Part shown: positions 55,585-58,471 of the stretch, one piece after another
Layout: every line of letters begins with the position of its first letter
Numbering within the stretch: the stretch's first letter is position 1
DNA from: Candidatus Roizmanbacteria bacterium
Lineage (GTDB): Bacteria; Patescibacteriota; Microgenomatia; UBA1406; GWC2-37-13
Direction of reading: 5' to 3'
Assembly (NCBI GenBank): GCA_016214055.1
Contig: JACRPE010000017.1
Location: 1-58,471, forward strand
Length of the DNA stretch: 58,471 nt
Program-made: the position numbers and the translations under genes
The notes under the pieces: generated by a model
The model's database searches: none
What the model was told of the DNA's origin: nothing
What the model saw: only the letters and a program-made list of their open reading frames with translations

Positions 55585-57355
55585 CGATATTGAACTCTTT
55601 CAGTTTTTCATCTGAGGATGCGCCCATCTTTTGATACGCGAGAAGTTGAGTGTATACGCCATTTTGTTTTTCCAAATCCTTCGGGTTTCCTTGCTCAACA
55701 ATCCGTCCTTTTTGTATGACGATGATATGATCTACGCTCCGTATCGTTGAAAGCCGGTGGGCGATGATGATGGTTGTCCGGCCTTTCATAAGGGTATTGA
55801 GTGCCTGCTGTACCTCGTACTCCGATTTGCTGTCCAAGCTTGATGTTGCCTCGTCAAATATGAGTATGGGAGGATCTTTGAGGAGTGCGCGGGCTATAGC
55901 AATCCTTTGTTTTTGACCCCCGGATAATTTAACCCCCCGTTCTCCGATCTCCGAAAGATATCCCTTGGGAAATCTCCTGATAAAATCATCGGCATTTGCA
56001 ATCTTAGCCGCATCTTTTATTTCCTGTTCGGTTGCATCTTCCCGCCCGTATCGGATATTGTCTTGGATTGTTCCTGAAAAGAGAAACGTATCCTGAAAAA
56101 CCACTCCGATATTTTTCCGTAACGACTCTTGGGTGACTGAGGCGATATTGTGATGATCAATCAAGATTTCCCCTTGTTGCGGTTCGTAAAACCGGAGGAT
56201 AAGATTGGCAATGGTAGACTTACCTTCTCCCGACTCGCCAACAATTGCTAGCTTCCTTCCCTGAGGGATGGAGAATGAAATATCCTGGAGGACATGTTGA
56301 CTGTTTGCATAGAAAAAGCCTACATCTTTGAATTCAATCGCTCCATTCACGTGTGACAGGTGTTTTGCATTGTTTTTATCAGATATCGAGATGGGAGTAG
56401 CAAGCACATCAAAAAAATCTTTACTTCCCGATTGCGCCTGCTGAAGTTGTCCGATGATAAAGGACATCGCAAAGAGGGGGAACTTCGCCTGATTGGCCAG
56501 CTGAAGAAGAAGTGTCATCTCGCCGATAGTGAAGCGCCCCTTAAAAGTAAAGTAAATAATATATCCAAAGACACTAAACATAATTGCGTTCAGTATGATG
56601 CGCCGGTAAAAATCATAGGTATGCCAGTCTTTTGACTGCTTGTCCGCAAGTCCCACGATGGCACTCCGTGTTTTTTTGAAATACTCAAACTCGGATAGTT
56701 CCTGAACAAATGATTTAATCACGCGGATAGTTGAAAGTGCCTCAAACACCCGGCCCGAAGTGAGGTCGAGTATTGCATTCTTCTCACCCTCTTTTTTACC
56801 CCAGGCAACTGATGATTTATGGGAAATAAAAATATAAATGGGAAAAAGAAGAAAGAGGAGGATTGCCAACTCCCAACTATACAAACTTATGATGAAAAGG
56901 GTTATGATAGTGGAAACAAAAAAGGGTAAAAAATTATTCACCATCTGTGCGATGAAGGTTGATATACTCGTGATACCGCGGTCAAGTTTGTTTACGATCT
57001 TTCCCGTGATTTCATTATCAAAATATTCAACCGAAAGTCCCAACACATGCCGGTAATATTTTTCAGACAAATAATTATTAAGTTTTGCAGTCATGATGTC
57101 ACTGAAATACTGTGAAATATCAGTTATGGTGGTTATGAGAAAGTCAGTTCCCAGAATGAGGATAAGATAAGTGATGAGAAGGGATATTTCGGCCGGATGT
57201 CCTGATAATTTAGAAACGATCAGATCCACGATAAGTTTCGTAAGGAGAGGCCCAACCTGGCTGAGAAGAGCCAAAAACACAACCGAGCACCCCATGACGA
57301 CATAAAACTTCTTAAACGGTTTCGTGTAGGTTATGATCTTCCAAAGCTGTTTCAT
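55574..57355 (-). CDS. ABC exporter, fused membrane and ATPase domains (MsbA/MDR type)
   Basis: 593 residues, a half-transporter with six membrane helices (about 15-330) and a C-terminal nucleotide-binding domain: Walker A GESGEGKST, Q-loop VFQDTFLFSGTIQDNI, signature LSGGQKQRIAIARALL, Walker B ILIFDEATSSLD and H-loop IIAHRLST. It should work as a homodimer exporting lipid, peptide or drug. No partner half-transporter is adjacent. Overlaps the GIY-YIG-like gene by 11 bases. Confidence 0.92.
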   Translation of the reverse strand: MKQLWKIITYTKPFKKFYVVMGCSVVFLALLSQVGPLLTKLIVDLIVSKLSGHPAEISLLITYLILILGTDFLITTITDISQYFSDIMTAKLNNYLSEKYYRHVLGLSVEYFDNEITGKIVNKLDRGITSISTFIAQMVNNFLPFFVSTIITLFIISLYSWELAILLFLLFPIYIFISHKSSVAWGKKEGEKNAILDLTSGRVFEALSTIRVIKSFVQELSEFEYFKKTRSAIVGLADKQSKDWHTYDFYRRIILNAIMFSVFGYIIYFTFKGRFTIGEMTLLLQLANQAKFPLFAMSFIIGQLQQAQSGSKDFFDVLATPISISDKNNAKHLSHVNGAIEFKDVGFFYANSQHVLQDISFSIPQGRKLAIVGESGEGKSTIANLILRFYEPQQGEILIDHHNIASVTQESLRKNIGVVFQDTFLFSGTIQDNIRYGREDATEQEIKDAAKIANADDFIRRFPKGYLSEIGERGVKLSGGQKQRIAIARALLKDPPILIFDEATSSLDSKSEYEVQQALNTLMKGRTTIIIAHRLSTIRSVDHIIVIQKGRIVEQGNPKDLEKQNGVYTQLLAYQKMGASSDEKLKEFNIDAE

Positions 57356-57422
57356 AATATATTACTTTTTTTATATAAGTTTATTCTATAATAATCATAT
57401 TATACGTTTAAACTATTATTAT

Positions 57423-57956
57423 ATGATAACTGCTTTACAGCTCATCAAGGATCAGTTAAAAGAAGCACATGAAATGTTTTTGCAAACGGTTGCCGATATT
57501 AAGGAAGACCACCTTCACAAAAACCCTGGAGGAAAGGCTTTGCCTCTGGGCTCATTATATGCACACCTACTTTATTCTGAAGACGTCATCGTACAGGGAA
57601 TGATTCGGGGGAAAGCTCCTCTCTATACAACTCTATGGAAAGACAAGACGGGCGCAAGTGCCCCCATGCCCGCAATGGATGACAAGTGGGAAGCAAATCA
57701 TGTAATGTGGTCCAAAAAAGTCAAGATCGATCTGACTAATATGAATAAATATGGGAAAGCAGTATTTACTGCAACGGAAAAATACGTCGATTCATTAAAA
57801 GGGAAGGATCTTGAAAGGATAGTTGACTTAGGAAGTTGGGGGAAGAAAACGGTCGCCTCACTTCTTTGCGGATTTGTCATCGGTCATGCCAATAGTCTGA
57901 CGGGAGAAATCTCAGCCGTTAAAGGAATCAACGGAGCAAAAGGCTATCCGTTTTAG
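57423..57956 (+). CDS. DinB-like four-helix-bundle protein
   Basis: 177 residues resembling the DinB/DUF664 superfamily of metal-binding helical proteins, some of which are thiol transferases. The predicted metal-site positions are His in LYAHLLYSED, and the final His in FVIGHANSLTGEISAVKG; the middle His (HVMW) is a possible third ligand. The start at 57423 follows a T/A-rich region; the in-frame extension upstream is hydrophobic and lies over the divergent exporter's start. Function unknown. Confidence 0.72.
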   Translation: MITALQLIKDQLKEAHEMFLQTVADIKEDHLHKNPGGKALPLGSLYAHLLYSEDVIVQGMIRGKAPLYTTLWKDKTGASAPMPAMDDKWEANHVMWSKKVKIDLTNMNKYGKAVFTATEKYVDSLKGKDLERIVDLGSWGKKTVASLLCGFVIGHANSLTGEISAVKGINGAKGYPF

Positions 57957-58002
57957 GCTTCTTGCATAATCCAGACAGACATGATATAGTAACTGGACTT
58001 TT

Positions 58003-58344
58003 ATGTACGATAGGTGGCCAATACGCCATAATTATGGAGAGTTCGTCAAAACTTCGCATAAGCGTCTTGCAGACCTTCAGATATCCAGAGCTTTTGAATC
58101 TGATATTACACCTGAAGACTCAGTAGACTCGAATCAGTCTCCAATAGAAACTTATATATTATTAGTTCCTCCCAGGCTAGTAGGTGTTCACGAAAATACA
58201 ATTGGAGATCCTTTTAGACCTGAGTATATTCCTCCTGGTCATAGATATAGTGGCTTTGCAGATATTAATTTAAGTAATGGTTGGAATGGGCCGGCTATAG
58301 CAGTAGCCGCGCAAACACCAGAAATATATAATGATAGGCTCTAG
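58003..58344 (+). CDS. Hypothetical protein, 113 residues
   Basis: A soluble-looking frame without signal or membrane segments. The middle contains IETYILLVPPRLVGVHE and the second half is rich in Pro/Gly/Asn/Tyr. I recognise no family. It is preceded by TATAGT (57985-57990) twelve bases before the ATG and lies directly upstream of the transposase fragment. Confidence 0.5.
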   Translation: MYDRWPIRHNYGEFVKTSHKRLADLQISRAFESDITPEDSVDSNQSPIETYILLVPPRLVGVHENTIGDPFRPEYIPPGHRYSGFADINLSNGWNGPAIAVAAQTPEIYNDRL

Positions 58345-58372
58345 ACTAGCATTTTCTTGCTAAAATAGAGAA

Positions 58373-58471
58373 ATGGGTTGTAATAACAAGCCAATAAGTA
58401 AACATCGGTTGAAAAAGATATTGTTTTGTTTTTCACTTGATCTGACAGCATCTCAGACGGCACTAATTACA
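58373..58471 (+). mobile_element. IS1595-type transposase, 5' fragment cut by window end
   Basis: The open frame from 58373 begins MGCNNKPISKHRLKKILFC and continues FSLDLTASQTALIT to the last base. This matches the N-terminal helical segment typical of IS1595-family (IS1016-like) transposases. The rest, including the DDE-type catalytic core, lies outside the window. A short stem (TAGCA...TGCTA) precedes the start. Confidence 0.65.

Noticed and set aside
1-58471. Alternative genetic code with UGA as glycine (SR1/Gracilibacteria)
   Set aside because: UGA ends many genes at overlaps with the next start (for example at 24241-24243 and 13297-13299), so it is a true stop.
1-58471. CRISPR arrays and tRNA genes
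   Set aside because: No regularly spaced repeats and no TTCGA-loop tRNA-like sequences outside the tmRNA were found by reading; a covariance search was not possible.

Overview
The window looks like a chromosome fragment of a Candidate Phyla Radiation bacterium (Patescibacteria, probably Microgenomates-like). The inference rests on the gene content: very compact spacing, 3' ends of convergent genes overlapping, many small membrane proteins of unknown function, DUF5667/DUF5666 proteins, Ser/Thr/Pro-rich LPxTG-type surface proteins, a scattered VirB2/VirB6/PrgI/VirB4 type IV secretion set, and A+T-rich intergenic repeats. UGA is used as a stop codon throughout, so this is not a code-25 lineage. 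There is no rRNA, tRNA or CRISPR array. The only stretch over 300 bases without a protein gene (15048-15616) holds the tmRNA. A notable general feature is that many transcription units have a TATAAT-like box ending 6 to 8 bases before the start codon, which implies leaderless mRNAs.

Layout. 56-5241: a small DNA-repair-like protein, a MazG-like pyrophosphohydrolase, a DUF2142 membrane protein, thioredoxin and unknowns. 4741-8056 (minus): nrdR-nrdJ-cobalamin adenosyltransferase, a B12-dependent ribonucleotide reductase operon. 8334-8957: a probable protein-only RNase P (HARP). 8905-14463: envelope genes (VirB2-like pilin, SpoIID-type protein, acyltransferase, O-antigen-ligase-like protein). 14508-16066: an IDI-like NUDIX protein, tmRNA (ssrA) and smpB. 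16183-19934: a membrane-anchored HtrA-like protease, a SIMPL protein, an MscL-like channel and a methyltransferase.

19931-27921 is the most distinctive part. An ACT-domain protein is divergent from a GNAT-lysK pair. Then come a second, tail-less LysW on the minus strand and an operon lysW-lysX-argC/lysY-lysZ-lysJ ending in a stand-alone class II glutamine-amidotransferase-type hydrolase. This is an amino-group-carrier-protein pathway of the lysine/arginine type. The carrier ends in ...EDWGQ instead of the usual ...EDWGE. I propose that the operon's last gene could deamidate that glutamine, by analogy with Pup. The ACT gene and the second lysW have near-identical promoter-operators.

27895-41448: an FTR1-type iron permease, a DMT exporter, an M24 peptidase, a VirB6-like protein, a cohesin-like LPQTG protein, ribosomal protein S1, the PrgI/VirB4 block, gltX and era. 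41484-48940: an ECF sigma factor with envelope partners, then an OmpR-type two-component system that shares a promoter-proximal motif with the following macA-macB-like export operon. 48918-58344: a RecD/Pif1-like helicase with a tiny basic protein, a C45-type hydrolase with a glycosyltransferase, MltG, a GIY-YIG-like protein, an ABC exporter and a DinB-like protein. The window ends inside what looks like an IS1595-type transposase.
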